Assembly (NCBI RefSeq): GCF_900110675.1 | Contig: NZ_FOEN01000004.1 | Location: forward strand, 74,294-138,293 | From: Ignavigranum ruoffiae | Lineage (GTDB): Bacteria; Bacillota; Bacilli; Lactobacillales; Aerococcaceae | Direction: 5' to 3' | Length of the DNA: 64,000 bases | Shown here: positions 8,366 through 17,019 of the stretch, one piece after another | Layout of the letters: every line of letters starts with the position of its first letter | Position numbering within the stretch: the first letter of the stretch is position 1 | The notes under the pieces: generated by a model | The model's database searches: none | Told to the model about the DNA's origin: nothing | What the model saw: the letters and a program-made list of their open reading frames with translations, nothing else | Position numbers and translations under genes: made by a program

Positions 8366-10216
8366 ATGCAAAGCAAAGGGGCTAGTCAGCTCATTGTAGA
8401 CATGGTTGAAAAATTATCCCCCCAGTTAAAACGAGTGATTTGGGACATTGCCGATTTATTCGCATTTGTTTTAACGATATTCTTGAGTTATTTGTTCTTT
8501 TACCGAATGATTGAAGTCCCCTGGACTTTCTACCTTTTCTTACTTACTGTAGGATACTTAATCTATCGAATCGTTGGTAGACTTTCCTTACTGGATTCGA
8601 GATTGAATCGCTACAGTGGGATACAGGAATTTATTCAATTGTTCTTCTTAGTGCTTTTTAGTTTGTTATTTACTGGGGTCATCGGGATGATAATCTTTAA
8701 AATATCCCTCTGGCGGACAGTAATTTTCACCATGATTGTGACGGCTATCTTTTGTGTGGCTTGGCGTTTAATCTGGCAGACGATTTACTTATCACGGTTC
8801 AAGTTTCAAGATTCGAACAAGAACAAGCGTCGAGTTATTCTGGTCGGCGCCGGGGATGGCGGATCAATCTTTATGAATAACTTCCGTCGGAAGCCAGGGA
8901 ACATGGACGTGGTTGCCATCCTAGACTGTGACGAAACGAAGATTGGTAAGGTCATCGGTGGCGTGAAGGTAGTGGGCGATGTCGACTTAATACCAACCAT
9001 CGCCGAACGCTATGGGGTAAAGGAAATCATTGTTGCCATTCCTTCGATTAAACCTGAAGAATATGAGAACATTCTTCAAATAGCCAATCCCCACAAATTA
9101 AAATTATATAAAATGCCGCCAGTTGAAGATATCTTGCAAGGAAACCATCGTTTATTAAAATCGACCAATAAAGTGAATATCGCTGATTTACTCGGGCGTA
9201 AAGAAGTTCATCTTGATGACAGTCGTTTGCGCGCTGAAATCGAGGAGAAAGTCATTTTAATCACAGGCGCAGGAGGGTCAATTGGCTCCGAAATAGCTCG
9301 CCAGGTTTCTCGATTTGGCCCACGAACGGTTGTTTTACTGGGTCACGGTGAGAACTCTATTTATCAGATTTTCCATGAATTGAAGAAACACCATAATATG
9401 GTTGAATATAAACCAGTGATCGCAGATGTTCAGGATTATCAGCGCATTGTTGAAGTCTTTCAAGAGTTCAAGCCTGATATTATCTACCATGCAGCGGCTC
9501 ATAAACATGTGCCGCTCATGGAATATAATCCGGTGGAAGCTTATAAGAACAATGTGATTGGGACGTATAATGTTGCCAAGGCCGTGGATGCTTGCAAAGT
9601 CAGTAAGATGGTCATGATTTCCACCGACAAGGCAATTAATCCACCCAATGTCATGGGGGCTTCTAAACGAATTGCTGAGCTTATCATTACCGGTTTCGAC
9701 CAACGAAGCGATTCTAACTATTCCGCCGTACGCTTTGGAAATGTACTCGGATCGCGTGGGTCGGTGATTCCGCTCTTTGAGAAACAGATTGCTCAAGGGG
9801 GGCCAGTAACTATTACCGATTATCGAATGACGCGATATTTCATGACGATTCCTGAAGCCAGTCAGTTGGTGATTTATGCAGGAGCTTTTGCCAAAGGTGG
9901 CGAGGTCTTTGTCTTAGATATGGGTGCCCCGGTTAAGATATTAGATTTAGCCAAGAAGCTTATTTTATTATCGGGCTTCTCAGAAGGAGAAATAGAAATT
10001 ATTGAATCAGGCATCCGTCCTGGTGAGAAGTTATTTGAGGAAATTTTGACGACATCTGAGGCTGTTTCAGAGCAGGTTGAGAAAGATATCTTTATTGGTC
10101 GGGTAACGACGATGCCTTTGGCAGATATCGAATCCTTTATGGAGAGACTTAATCAATCATCCGCTGAAACGTTGAAACGAGAAATTGTTGCCTTTGCCAA
10201 CCATAGTATTAAATAG
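8366..10216 (+). CDS. CapD/EpsC/PglF-type membrane nucleotide-sugar 4,6-dehydratase
   Basis: 616 residues with four N-terminal membrane segments (about 25-125), a first Rossmann-like domain (VILVGAGDGG, near 158) and a C-terminal SDR dehydratase domain (ITGAGGSIGSEIARQ, near 295). The active-site segment STDKAINPPNVMGASKR keeps the Asp/Lys pair and the Met that replaces Tyr in PglF/WbpM-type enzymes. Such proteins convert UDP-GlcNAc to the 4-keto-6-deoxy sugar, the first step to QuiNAc, FucNAc or bacillosamine. In the EPS operon it would make the precursor of the first sugar. No aminotransferase follows it, so a 4-keto reductase route is more likely than bacillosamine. Confidence 0.93.
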   Translation: MQSKGASQLIVDMVEKLSPQLKRVIWDIADLFAFVLTIFLSYLFFYRMIEVPWTFYLFLLTVGYLIYRIVGRLSLLDSRLNRYSGIQEFIQLFFLVLFSLLFTGVIGMIIFKISLWRTVIFTMIVTAIFCVAWRLIWQTIYLSRFKFQDSNKNKRRVILVGAGDGGSIFMNNFRRKPGNMDVVAILDCDETKIGKVIGGVKVVGDVDLIPTIAERYGVKEIIVAIPSIKPEEYENILQIANPHKLKLYKMPPVEDILQGNHRLLKSTNKVNIADLLGRKEVHLDDSRLRAEIEEKVILITGAGGSIGSEIARQVSRFGPRTVVLLGHGENSIYQIFHELKKHHNMVEYKPVIADVQDYQRIVEVFQEFKPDIIYHAAAHKHVPLMEYNPVEAYKNNVIGTYNVAKAVDACKVSKMVMISTDKAINPPNVMGASKRIAELIITGFDQRSDSNYSAVRFGNVLGSRGSVIPLFEKQIAQGGPVTITDYRMTRYFMTIPEASQLVIYAGAFAKGGEVFVLDMGAPVKILDLAKKLILLSGFSEGEIEIIESGIRPGEKLFEEILTTSEAVSEQVEKDIFIGRVTTMPLADIESFMERLNQSSAETLKREIVAFANHSIK

Positions 10217-10233
10217 TAAATAAGGGGGAGCTT

Positions 10234-10980
10234 ATGCAAGAAGAATTGAGTTTATTGGAACTATTTAAGGTATTAAAAAAACATATCTTTATGATTTTGA
10301 TATCAATGATCCTCGGCGCCGGCCTTTCGAGTGCTTTTATGATTTTCTTCGTCGATGAGATTTATAAATCAGAGGCTCAATTAATCGTGAACCAGAATTC
10401 CAATATCGATAAAGAAGTTGCTGCGGTCCAATATAATGACTTACAAACTAGTATTAGTTTAATCAATACCTATAGCGATATCATTAAATCACAAAGTTTA
10501 CTTCAAGAAGTAAGTAATTCACTAAATAATGAAATTTCTGTTCCAGCCTTGCGACAAAATTTAACCGTCGAACAATCACCGGATTCACAATCTTTTATGA
10601 TCAAGGCGAATTTAGGGTCACCTGATTTAGCTCAGCGGGTCGTTGCCACCGTGACTGAGAAATTTATTGATGTTTTGCCGAAAATCTATCAAGACAATAC
10701 GACCAATGTCTATGTCTTATCTGACGCTTCATATAATAGTGATCGTGTTTCACCAAGTTTATTTAGATATATTGTCATCGGTGCAATCTTAGGCCTGCTC
10801 CTCAGTCTGATTATGGTCTTTATTCGCGAAATTAATGATAATACCATTCGCAACGAAGACTTCTTAATGTCGATTGGTCTGGTGAATCTGGGTGAAGTTA
10901 ATCGTTTATCCAAAGATGAACGCAAGCATGCCCGCTTAGGTCAACAGATGAGTCGGAAATTTGGACGGAGAAAGGGGTAA
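10234..10980 (+). CDS. cpsC: Polysaccharide co-polymerase / tyrosine-kinase modulator (Wzz family, CpsC-like)
   Basis: 248 residues with a membrane segment at each end (about 18-40 and 175-195) enclosing an extracellular Wzz domain, followed by a short cytoplasmic tail. This is the Gram-positive layout in which modulator and kinase are separate proteins. It controls chain length and activates the CpsD kinase encoded three bases downstream. The N-terminal ELSLLELFKVLKKH is typical of the family. AAGGGGGAG precedes the start. In Wzz proteins the second membrane segment often has a proline-rich motif just before it; here there is only a VSPSLF segment. Confidence 0.92.
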   Translation: MQEELSLLELFKVLKKHIFMILISMILGAGLSSAFMIFFVDEIYKSEAQLIVNQNSNIDKEVAAVQYNDLQTSISLINTYSDIIKSQSLLQEVSNSLNNEISVPALRQNLTVEQSPDSQSFMIKANLGSPDLAQRVVATVTEKFIDVLPKIYQDNTTNVYVLSDASYNSDRVSPSLFRYIVIGAILGLLLSLIMVFIREINDNTIRNEDFLMSIGLVNLGEVNRLSKDERKHARLGQQMSRKFGRRKG

Positions 10981-10983
10981 AGC

Positions 10984-11760
10984 ATGTTTAACTTTATGAA
11001 CAGACGCAAACGTAAAGAAGAAAAATTCTTGCAAGAACAGGTTGAGGGTGCACCTTTAATTTCTTACTTTAAGCCTAAATCAGTCTACGCTGAACAATTT
11101 AGAACCATCCGAACGAATATTACTTTCGCTCAGCTCGATAATGATCTTCGTTCAATCTTAGTATCTTCGAGTGTACCTGCAGAAGGAAAATCAACCATTT
11201 CAGCCAATCTGGCGATTGCGATGGGAGCTATGGAGAAAAATGTTTTAATTGTAGACGCTGACTTACGTAAACCTACTTTGCATCGGACTTTTACCTTGAA
11301 TAACGAGAAGGGCTTGACTACCTTATTAATTAATCCAAGTCTACATTTCAACGAAGTGGTGATGAAGAGTACAGATTTGAATCTTTATCTACTTCCTTCT
11401 GGTCCAATTCCACCTAATCCTGCCGAGCTTTTGGCTTCGGGGCGGATGACCAAACTGATGAAAGAATTAGAAGATTTCTTTGATGTGATTATTTACGATG
11501 CCCCACCGATTAATTCGGTAACCGATCCTCAAATCCTCGCTTCCAAAGTTGATGGTTGTGTCTTGGTGGTTCGTCATGGCTATGCTAAGAAAGATGAGGT
11601 TCGTCGAGCTAAAGAAGTCTTAGAAAATGTGAATGCCAATATTTTAGGTTTTGTCTTGAATGCCAAATCCAATGAAGAAAGTGATGGTTATGGTTATTAT
11701 TCTTATTACGGATATGGCCAGGACCAGAATGAAGGCGAACATAAACATGGAGATCATTGA
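10984..11760 (+). CDS. cpsD: CpsD/Wze-type bacterial tyrosine kinase (autokinase)
   Basis: 258 residues. The BY-kinase motifs are Walker A in PAEGKSTISANLA (near residue 60), Walker A' in VLIVDADLRKPTLH and Walker B in VIIYDAPP. The C-terminus carries a tyrosine cluster (YGYYSYYGYG) that would be the autophosphorylation site. With CpsC at the membrane it forms the phosphorylation switch that controls EPS polymerisation and export. The gene starts three bases after cpsC and overlaps cpsB by 14 bases. The order here is C-D-B, whereas pneumococcus has B-C-D. Confidence 0.95.
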   Translation: MFNFMNRRKRKEEKFLQEQVEGAPLISYFKPKSVYAEQFRTIRTNITFAQLDNDLRSILVSSSVPAEGKSTISANLAIAMGAMEKNVLIVDADLRKPTLHRTFTLNNEKGLTTLLINPSLHFNEVVMKSTDLNLYLLPSGPIPPNPAELLASGRMTKLMKELEDFFDVIIYDAPPINSVTDPQILASKVDGCVLVVRHGYAKKDEVRRAKEVLENVNANILGFVLNAKSNEESDGYGYYSYYGYGQDQNEGEHKHGDH

Positions 11761-12544
11761 TTTACATAGTCATTTACTTCCAGCTGTGGATGATGGCGCC
11801 CAAAGCCTAGATCAGGCTTTAACATTAGCTCGATTGGCGGTGGATGAAGGGATTTCTAAATTGGTGCTAACCCCTCACCACTATAATCCTCAATTTATTA
11901 ATCATGCCCAAGGAGTTATCGAGGCCTGTGACCGTCTACAATCAGCAATTGACCGGGAACAGATTCCTTTAAAAGTTTTCCCAAGTCAAGAAATCCGGAT
12001 TCATGAAGATCTTATCGATCATTTATACAATGAGGATTTGTTATGTTTGGACGAGCAAGGACGTTATTTACTGCTTGAATTTCCGACCCAGTCGGTCCCT
12101 GATTATTCTATTCGCTTAATTAAACAGCTATTAGATTTAGGGATACGACCGGTAATCGCTCACCCAGAACGGAATCAGCGTTTTGGTCAAGATTTGACCT
12201 TGTTAGCTGAAATGGTAGAAATGGGTTGCATTGGTCAAGTTACCACAAGCTCATTGGCCGGCGCTTTTGGACCCAAATATCAAGAAATTTCTTTCCAAAT
12301 GATTGATGCGAATTTATGTCATTTCATGGCATCAGACTGTCACCATCAAGAATGGCGTCCCTTTAATTATCAATTGGCCTGTGAGGTCTTAGCCTCACAC
12401 TATTCTAAGAATAAAGTGGATCAGTTCTTGGAAGTTGCCGAAGCCATCTTCTGGGGACATGAACTTCCACTGGCTCCTGTTCAGTTAGTGGAAGAAGACA
12501 AGTCATTATGGCGCAAAGTATGGGGGTTTTTTAAGGAGAAATAA
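11747..12544 (+). CDS. cpsB: CpsB-type manganese-dependent tyrosine-protein phosphatase (PHP domain)
   Basis: 265 residues of the polymerase-and-histidinol-phosphatase fold. Metal-binding motifs are DLHSHLLPAVDDG at the N-terminus, TPHHYNP, the central HPERNQR and MASDCHH near the C-terminus. It removes phosphates from the tyrosine tail of CpsD. The frame is open upstream to 11660, but ATG 11747 is chosen because the metal motif begins three residues later, as in CpsB/YwqE, and because the 14-base overlap with cpsD fits translational coupling. The ribosome binding site is only GAAGGCG. Confidence 0.95.
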   Translation: MEIIDLHSHLLPAVDDGAQSLDQALTLARLAVDEGISKLVLTPHHYNPQFINHAQGVIEACDRLQSAIDREQIPLKVFPSQEIRIHEDLIDHLYNEDLLCLDEQGRYLLLEFPTQSVPDYSIRLIKQLLDLGIRPVIAHPERNQRFGQDLTLLAEMVEMGCIGQVTTSSLAGAFGPKYQEISFQMIDANLCHFMASDCHHQEWRPFNYQLACEVLASHYSKNKVDQFLEVAEAIFWGHELPLAPVQLVEEDKSLWRKVWGFFKEK

Positions 12545-12545
12545 A

Positions 12546-13163
12546 ATGTACAAAAGCATAAAACGCCTACTCGATATTGTTTTATCCCTTTTAGGTTTGG
12601 TTATTTTAAGTCCTGTCTTTTTGGTGATTGCTTTATGGATTAAATGGGACAGTCCTGGCCCCGTCTTCTTTAAACAAAAACGGGTTGGGATATACAAGCG
12701 ATTCTTTAATATTTATAAATTTAGAACCATGCAGGCTAATACGCCAGCCGATATCCCCACCCATATGCTAGGGAAACCTGAGTCTTTTATTACGCGGTCG
12801 GGACAATTTCTCCGCAAGACAAGTTTAGATGAACTTCCTCAATTAATTAATATTCTGCGGGGTGAAATGTCCATTATCGGACCTCGCCCAGCCTTATGGA
12901 ACCAAGATGACTTAGTCGCTGAGCGGGATAAATATGCGGCCAATGATGTCACTCCTGGACTAACAGGCTGGGCCCAAGTTAATGGTCGTGACGAACTGCC
13001 CATCCCGATTAAAGCTCAACTTGATGGCGAATACGTGCGAAAGATGAGCCTGTGGTTTGATATTAAATGCTTCTTTTATACCCTATTAAAAGTCTTTAAA
13101 GGGGAAGGTGTGGTCGAAGGAGGGACGGGTTCGATTGATCGAAAAGGCAAGCACGAAAACTAA
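12546..13163 (+). CDS. Priming undecaprenyl-phosphate sugar phosphotransferase (EpsL/PglC-like, short form)
   Basis: 205 residues of the bacterial sugar transferase family, without the multi-membrane N-terminal half of WbaP/CpsE. One re-entrant membrane segment (about 10-32) is followed by SPGPVFFKQKRVG, FRTM, the catalytic LDELPQLINILRGEMS and GPRPAL. It transfers a sugar phosphate, probably from the UDP-sugar made by the dehydratase at 8366, to undecaprenyl phosphate and so starts each repeat unit at the inner membrane face. The combination of a short transferase with a CapD-type dehydratase resembles EpsC/EpsL of Bacillus subtilis. A good AAGGAGA site precedes the start. Confidence 0.93.
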   Translation: MYKSIKRLLDIVLSLLGLVILSPVFLVIALWIKWDSPGPVFFKQKRVGIYKRFFNIYKFRTMQANTPADIPTHMLGKPESFITRSGQFLRKTSLDELPQLINILRGEMSIIGPRPALWNQDDLVAERDKYAANDVTPGLTGWAQVNGRDELPIPIKAQLDGEYVRKMSLWFDIKCFFYTLLKVFKGEGVVEGGTGSIDRKGKHEN

Positions 13164-14016
13164 ACGGATTTTAATTACCGGTGCTAATTCTTATATTGGT
13201 AATGCCTTTACTCAATATGCTACTTCAATGCGCCCAGCTTATCAGATAGAGAAATTAAGCTTGCGCAATATTGATTGGGACCAAGTTGATTTGCAAGGAG
13301 TGGATGCTATCCTTCATTGTGCTGGCATCGCCCATAATGCTACTAAAACCAGTGATACGGACCAATATTTTGCGGTAAATCAAGGCCTAACTGACAGAAT
13401 GGCTAGATTAGCTCGTCAAGCTGGGGTCCCTCATTTTATCTATATGTCCAGTATGATTGTTTATGGCAATACAAGTCGAAGCGGAGAAATTAACCTTGAT
13501 ACCCCTTTAACCCCAGAAAATGCCTATGGGCAGAGTAAATTAGCTGGCGAAGAAGCCTTGAATAAATTGGCTGGTGACGATTTTAAAGTGACCATTATTC
13601 GAGCGCCGATGGTTTATGGACTGCATTCGAAAGGAAATTATCCATTATTGGCCAAGTTTAGTCGTCTGAGTCCGATTTTTCCTGAATTCGATAACAAACG
13701 GAGCATGATTTATATTGAGAATTTGGCCGAATTGATCTGTCAAGTGATTGATCAACAAATTGAAGGGATTATCCATCCGCAAAATCAAGACTATGTGTCT
13801 ACCGCGAATCTGGTCCACGAAATTGCCAAACAACATGATAAAAAAATTTATTTAACATCAATTTTCAATGGTGTCATTCGTTTAATGATAAAATATCCCT
13901 TAATTCAAAAAGTGTTTGGTGATCGTTACTATAGTAAAGATTTGAGTGCTTGGCCTTATGATTCCTACCAAGTCTGTTCGTTTGAAGAATCGATTCGCAG
14001 AACTGAACAGCAATAA
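13135..14016 (+). CDS. NAD-dependent epimerase/dehydratase (SDR), possible 4-keto reductase
   Basis: About 293 residues of the extended SDR family: the nucleotide-binding GANSYIG near the N-terminus, ILHCAGIAHNA, YMSSMIVYG and the catalytic YGQSK. It resembles WbpV/WbpK-type reductases that act on UDP-4-keto-6-deoxy-HexNAc, which would complete a UDP-QuiNAc or UDP-FucNAc pathway with the dehydratase at 8366; this is an inference. Start choice: the frame opens at GTG 13108, but TTG 13135 has AAGGAGG 11 bases upstream (13117-13123) and gives a normal N-terminus. Either way it overlaps the preceding gene by 29-56 bases. Confidence 0.8.
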   Translation: MIEKASTKTKRILITGANSYIGNAFTQYATSMRPAYQIEKLSLRNIDWDQVDLQGVDAILHCAGIAHNATKTSDTDQYFAVNQGLTDRMARLARQAGVPHFIYMSSMIVYGNTSRSGEINLDTPLTPENAYGQSKLAGEEALNKLAGDDFKVTIIRAPMVYGLHSKGNYPLLAKFSRLSPIFPEFDNKRSMIYIENLAELICQVIDQQIEGIIHPQNQDYVSTANLVHEIAKQHDKKIYLTSIFNGVIRLMIKYPLIQKVFGDRYYSKDLSAWPYDSYQVCSFEESIRRTEQQ

Positions 14017-14039
14017 TATTATAAAGGAGCTAGTGTCTA

Positions 14040-15659
14040 ATGAAAGCAAATATTCAAGAACAATATCAGCTTTGGCTGAATGAGACTGATTTGACTGCTG
14101 AATTGAAGGCATTGAGCCCTGGAGAAATTGAAGATCGATTTTATCAGTCGGTAGAATTTGGAACCGGGGGTATGCGTGGCCTGATGGGTGCCGGAACCAA
14201 TCGAATCAATAAATATACCATTATGCAAGCCTGCTTAGCTCTGGCCAAATTAATCCGACAAGATGGATTTAAGGCTGGAAAAGTAGTGATTGCTCATGAT
14301 ACACGCAATCAGTCAGATTATCTAGCCCGCTGTGCGGCTGAAGCCTTGGCGAGTCAGAGAGTAAAAGTTTTAATGTTTAATCAGCCGACGCCTACTCCTG
14401 TCCTCTCCTTTGCGGTGAGGGATTTAGCTTGTCAATATGGCATTGTCATTACGGCGAGTCACAATCCTAAAGAATACAATGGATTTAAGGTATACAATGC
14501 TCAGGGAGGGCAACTACTGCCAAACCAAGCCATTCAGTTAACCAAACTCATCGATCCAGCATATCCACTAAATAAGCTGAATAATCTTACCTATCTGCCA
14601 GATGATATCCAGAGAATCGATTTATCCTATCGCCAGCGATATATGGCGGCCATACAAGGAATTTCTGCAGATCTAGCCGGATTAGATATTGTTTATTCAC
14701 CACTTCATGGCTCAGGTTATAAGTATGTGAGTCACATTCTACAAACAGCGAATTTGCAGCTAGTAGACCAACAGATAACGTTTGATGGAGATTTTCCAAC
14801 CGTTAAAATTCCGAATCCTGAAGAAAGAGAAGCCATGGAAGTAGCGGTTGCTCAAGCCCAAAAGACTCAAGCCGATTTGGTGCTGGCGACCGACCCAGAC
14901 TGTGATCGTCTTGGAGCGGTGGTCAACCATCAAGGTGAATTCATCCCTTTAACCGGTAATCAGATCGGTGCCTTGATGATTGACTTCTTAACGAAGCGTG
15001 ATACCGCTCAGAACAAATACGTCGTAAAAACGGTCGTAACTAGCGAATTAGGCGCTCGGATTGCTGAAAGGCGGGGGGCCAAAGTTCTTAATACTTTGAC
15101 CGGATTTAAATATATTGGTGAGATTATTAATCAACTTGAAGATAAAAATCAAGCTGATCAGTTTCTTTTCGGTTATGAAGAAAGTTATGGATATTTGTGG
15201 GGCAGTCATTGTCGGGATAAAGATGCAATTATCAGTGCTTATCTATTAGCTTTAATGGCTAAAGAATATAAGCAGCAAGGTTTCACCTTAATTGACCAAC
15301 TCGAAGAAATTTATCAATCCTATGGCTATTATCTTGATCACCTAGCTAGTTTTACCTTTACTGGATCAGCGGGACAAGAGCGGATGGGGGATTTGATGGC
15401 TGATTTTCGTAACTTGAATCGACAAAAATTGGGCCATGATTATCAGTTGCTGGATTATCAGACGGGCTTAGATCAACTTCCGCCAGCTAACTTATTGAAA
15501 TTCGTTCTGGATGACGGTTCTTGGTTCGCCATTCGTCCTTCAGGCACTGAACCCAAGTTAAAGATTTATTTTTCGATTCGGGCTGCTGATAAAGAAACCG
15601 CTCAAGACAAGTTAAACCGCCTAAAAACCAAACTATCAGAAATAATAGAAGCAAGCTAG
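14040..15659 (+). CDS. Phosphoglucomutase/phosphomannomutase
   Basis: 539 residues of the alpha-D-phosphohexomutase family, somewhat shorter than the roughly 570-580 residues of PgcA-type enzymes. Four signatures are present in order: the phosphoserine loop TASHNPKEYNGFKVYN, the Mg-binding ATDPDCDRLG, the sugar-binding GYEESYGYL and the phosphate-binding RPSGTEPKLKIYF. It interconverts hexose 6- and 1-phosphates. Its position directly before the GDP-mannose pyrophosphorylase suggests it supplies mannose 1-phosphate, although glucose 1-phosphate is equally compatible with the motifs. AAAGGAG lies ten bases before the ATG. Confidence 0.93.
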   Translation: MKANIQEQYQLWLNETDLTAELKALSPGEIEDRFYQSVEFGTGGMRGLMGAGTNRINKYTIMQACLALAKLIRQDGFKAGKVVIAHDTRNQSDYLARCAAEALASQRVKVLMFNQPTPTPVLSFAVRDLACQYGIVITASHNPKEYNGFKVYNAQGGQLLPNQAIQLTKLIDPAYPLNKLNNLTYLPDDIQRIDLSYRQRYMAAIQGISADLAGLDIVYSPLHGSGYKYVSHILQTANLQLVDQQITFDGDFPTVKIPNPEEREAMEVAVAQAQKTQADLVLATDPDCDRLGAVVNHQGEFIPLTGNQIGALMIDFLTKRDTAQNKYVVKTVVTSELGARIAERRGAKVLNTLTGFKYIGEIINQLEDKNQADQFLFGYEESYGYLWGSHCRDKDAIISAYLLALMAKEYKQQGFTLIDQLEEIYQSYGYYLDHLASFTFTGSAGQERMGDLMADFRNLNRQKLGHDYQLLDYQTGLDQLPPANLLKFVLDDGSWFAIRPSGTEPKLKIYFSIRAADKETAQDKLNRLKTKLSEIIEAS

Positions 15660-15676
15660 ACTTTAGAAGGAGGAAG

Positions 15677-16963
15677 ATGTTGGTGAATATGATTCTGCTA
15701 TCAGGGGGATCAGGCCAGCGCCTTTGGCCACTCTCCAATAGTGTTCGTTCCAAGCAATTCTTAAAATTATTAAAGAATGAAGCTGGAGAAATGGAATCGA
15801 TGATTCAACGGGTCTATCAACAAATTCGTCAAGTAAACAGTGATGCGAAAATTGCCATTGCTACCAGCCTAAGTCAAGTGGAATCGGTACGGACTCAATT
15901 AGACGATGGCGTCAATATTGTGGTGGAACCCGAACGACGTGATACCTTTCCGGCCATTGCTTTGGCTGTAGCTTATTTGCATTATAAGCGCTCAGTAGCC
16001 TTGGACGAAGTGGTGGTGGTTATGCCGGTAGATCCTTATACAGAAGATCTATATTTCCACAAAATTATGGCCTTAAATCAAATGATGCAGACTTCAGAGG
16101 CCAACCTTGGCTTGCTAGGGATTACACCAACCTATCCTTCTTCTAAATATGGTTATATCTTAAGAGATGGCGATAATATTATCGGATTCAAGGAGAAGCC
16201 GAGCGAAGCGGAAGCCCAGCGTCTAATTGGTCAAGGTGCTTTGTGGAATGGTGGGGTCTTTGTCTTCAAGGTGAAATATTTACTTGAAATCTTAGCCAAC
16301 TATATTCAATTTAATTCTTATGAAGAGGTACTCGACCAATACCAAAAGCTTCCTAAGAACAGTTTCGACTATGAAGTCAGTGAGCAAGAAAGCAAGCTGG
16401 CTATGGTTGAATATTCTGGTTCTTGGAAAGACCTTGGAACCTGGAAGACACTGACCGAAGAGATAGATAGCCAAACCATGGGTAAGGTAATTATGTCACC
16501 ATCTTCTAAACAAACCCATGTCATCAATGAGTTGGATATTCCGCTGACAGTGATTGGTGCCCAAAATTTGGTCATCGCTGCCAGCCCTGATGGGATTCTG
16601 GTTTCAGATAAGATTGAATCTGCTCAACTCAAGAAATACCTACCGCAAAAAGAGCAAGTCCCTATGTACAAGGAATCTAATTGGGGTAATAAGAAAATTT
16701 TGGACCTTCATGATGGACAAGCGGATACCTATTCGACGACCAGTCTCTATAATATCAATCCAAATCACAGTATTGACTTAGAGAATCCCCATCAAGCTGA
16801 AGGAAGCATAACGATTATTGAAGGGACGGGCTCGGTAGAGATTTCAGGGCAAAGCTATGATTTTCATAAGGGGAGCCATTTTGACTTTGATGCTGGAGAC
16901 TCTGTTAAGATTCATAGTCGACAAGCGGTAAAATTATTAGAATTGTTATTTATTGAAGAATGA
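15677..16963 (+). CDS. manC: Mannose-1-phosphate guanylyltransferase
   Basis: 428 residues. The N-terminal nucleotidyltransferase domain shows LLSGGSGQRLWPLSN, with QFLKLL soon after, and the substrate motif FKEKPS. The C-terminal part (about 350-428) is a cupin-like beta domain (IIEGTGSVEISG), as in long-type ManC/AlgA proteins, but its isomerase activity is not assured. Product: GDP-mannose, a donor for the EPS or for GDP-deoxysugars. Start: ATG 15677 lies only three bases from AAGGAGG; TTG 15680 or GTG 15683 in the same frame are better spaced and change at most two residues. A hairpin with T-run follows the gene (16974-17004). Confidence 0.88.
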   Translation: MLVNMILLSGGSGQRLWPLSNSVRSKQFLKLLKNEAGEMESMIQRVYQQIRQVNSDAKIAIATSLSQVESVRTQLDDGVNIVVEPERRDTFPAIALAVAYLHYKRSVALDEVVVVMPVDPYTEDLYFHKIMALNQMMQTSEANLGLLGITPTYPSSKYGYILRDGDNIIGFKEKPSEAEAQRLIGQGALWNGGVFVFKVKYLLEILANYIQFNSYEEVLDQYQKLPKNSFDYEVSEQESKLAMVEYSGSWKDLGTWKTLTEEIDSQTMGKVIMSPSSKQTHVINELDIPLTVIGAQNLVIAASPDGILVSDKIESAQLKKYLPQKEQVPMYKESNWGNKKILDLHDGQADTYSTTSLYNINPNHSIDLENPHQAEGSITIIEGTGSVEISGQSYDFHKGSHFDFDAGDSVKIHSRQAVKLLELLFIEE

Positions 16964-16973
16964 AGAAATTAGT

Positions 16974-17004
16974 AGATTATCAGTAACCATGATAATCTTT
17001 TTTT
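16974..17004 (+). terminator. Terminator-like hairpin inside the EPS operon
   Basis: AGATTATCA (16974-16982) pairs with TGATAATCT (16990-16998), followed by seven Ts. It sits between the precursor/regulatory genes and the glycosyltransferase genes, so it may reduce downstream transcription. No clear new promoter is seen after it. Confidence 0.7.
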
Positions 17005-17019
17005 ATAAGGATGGTTAAG

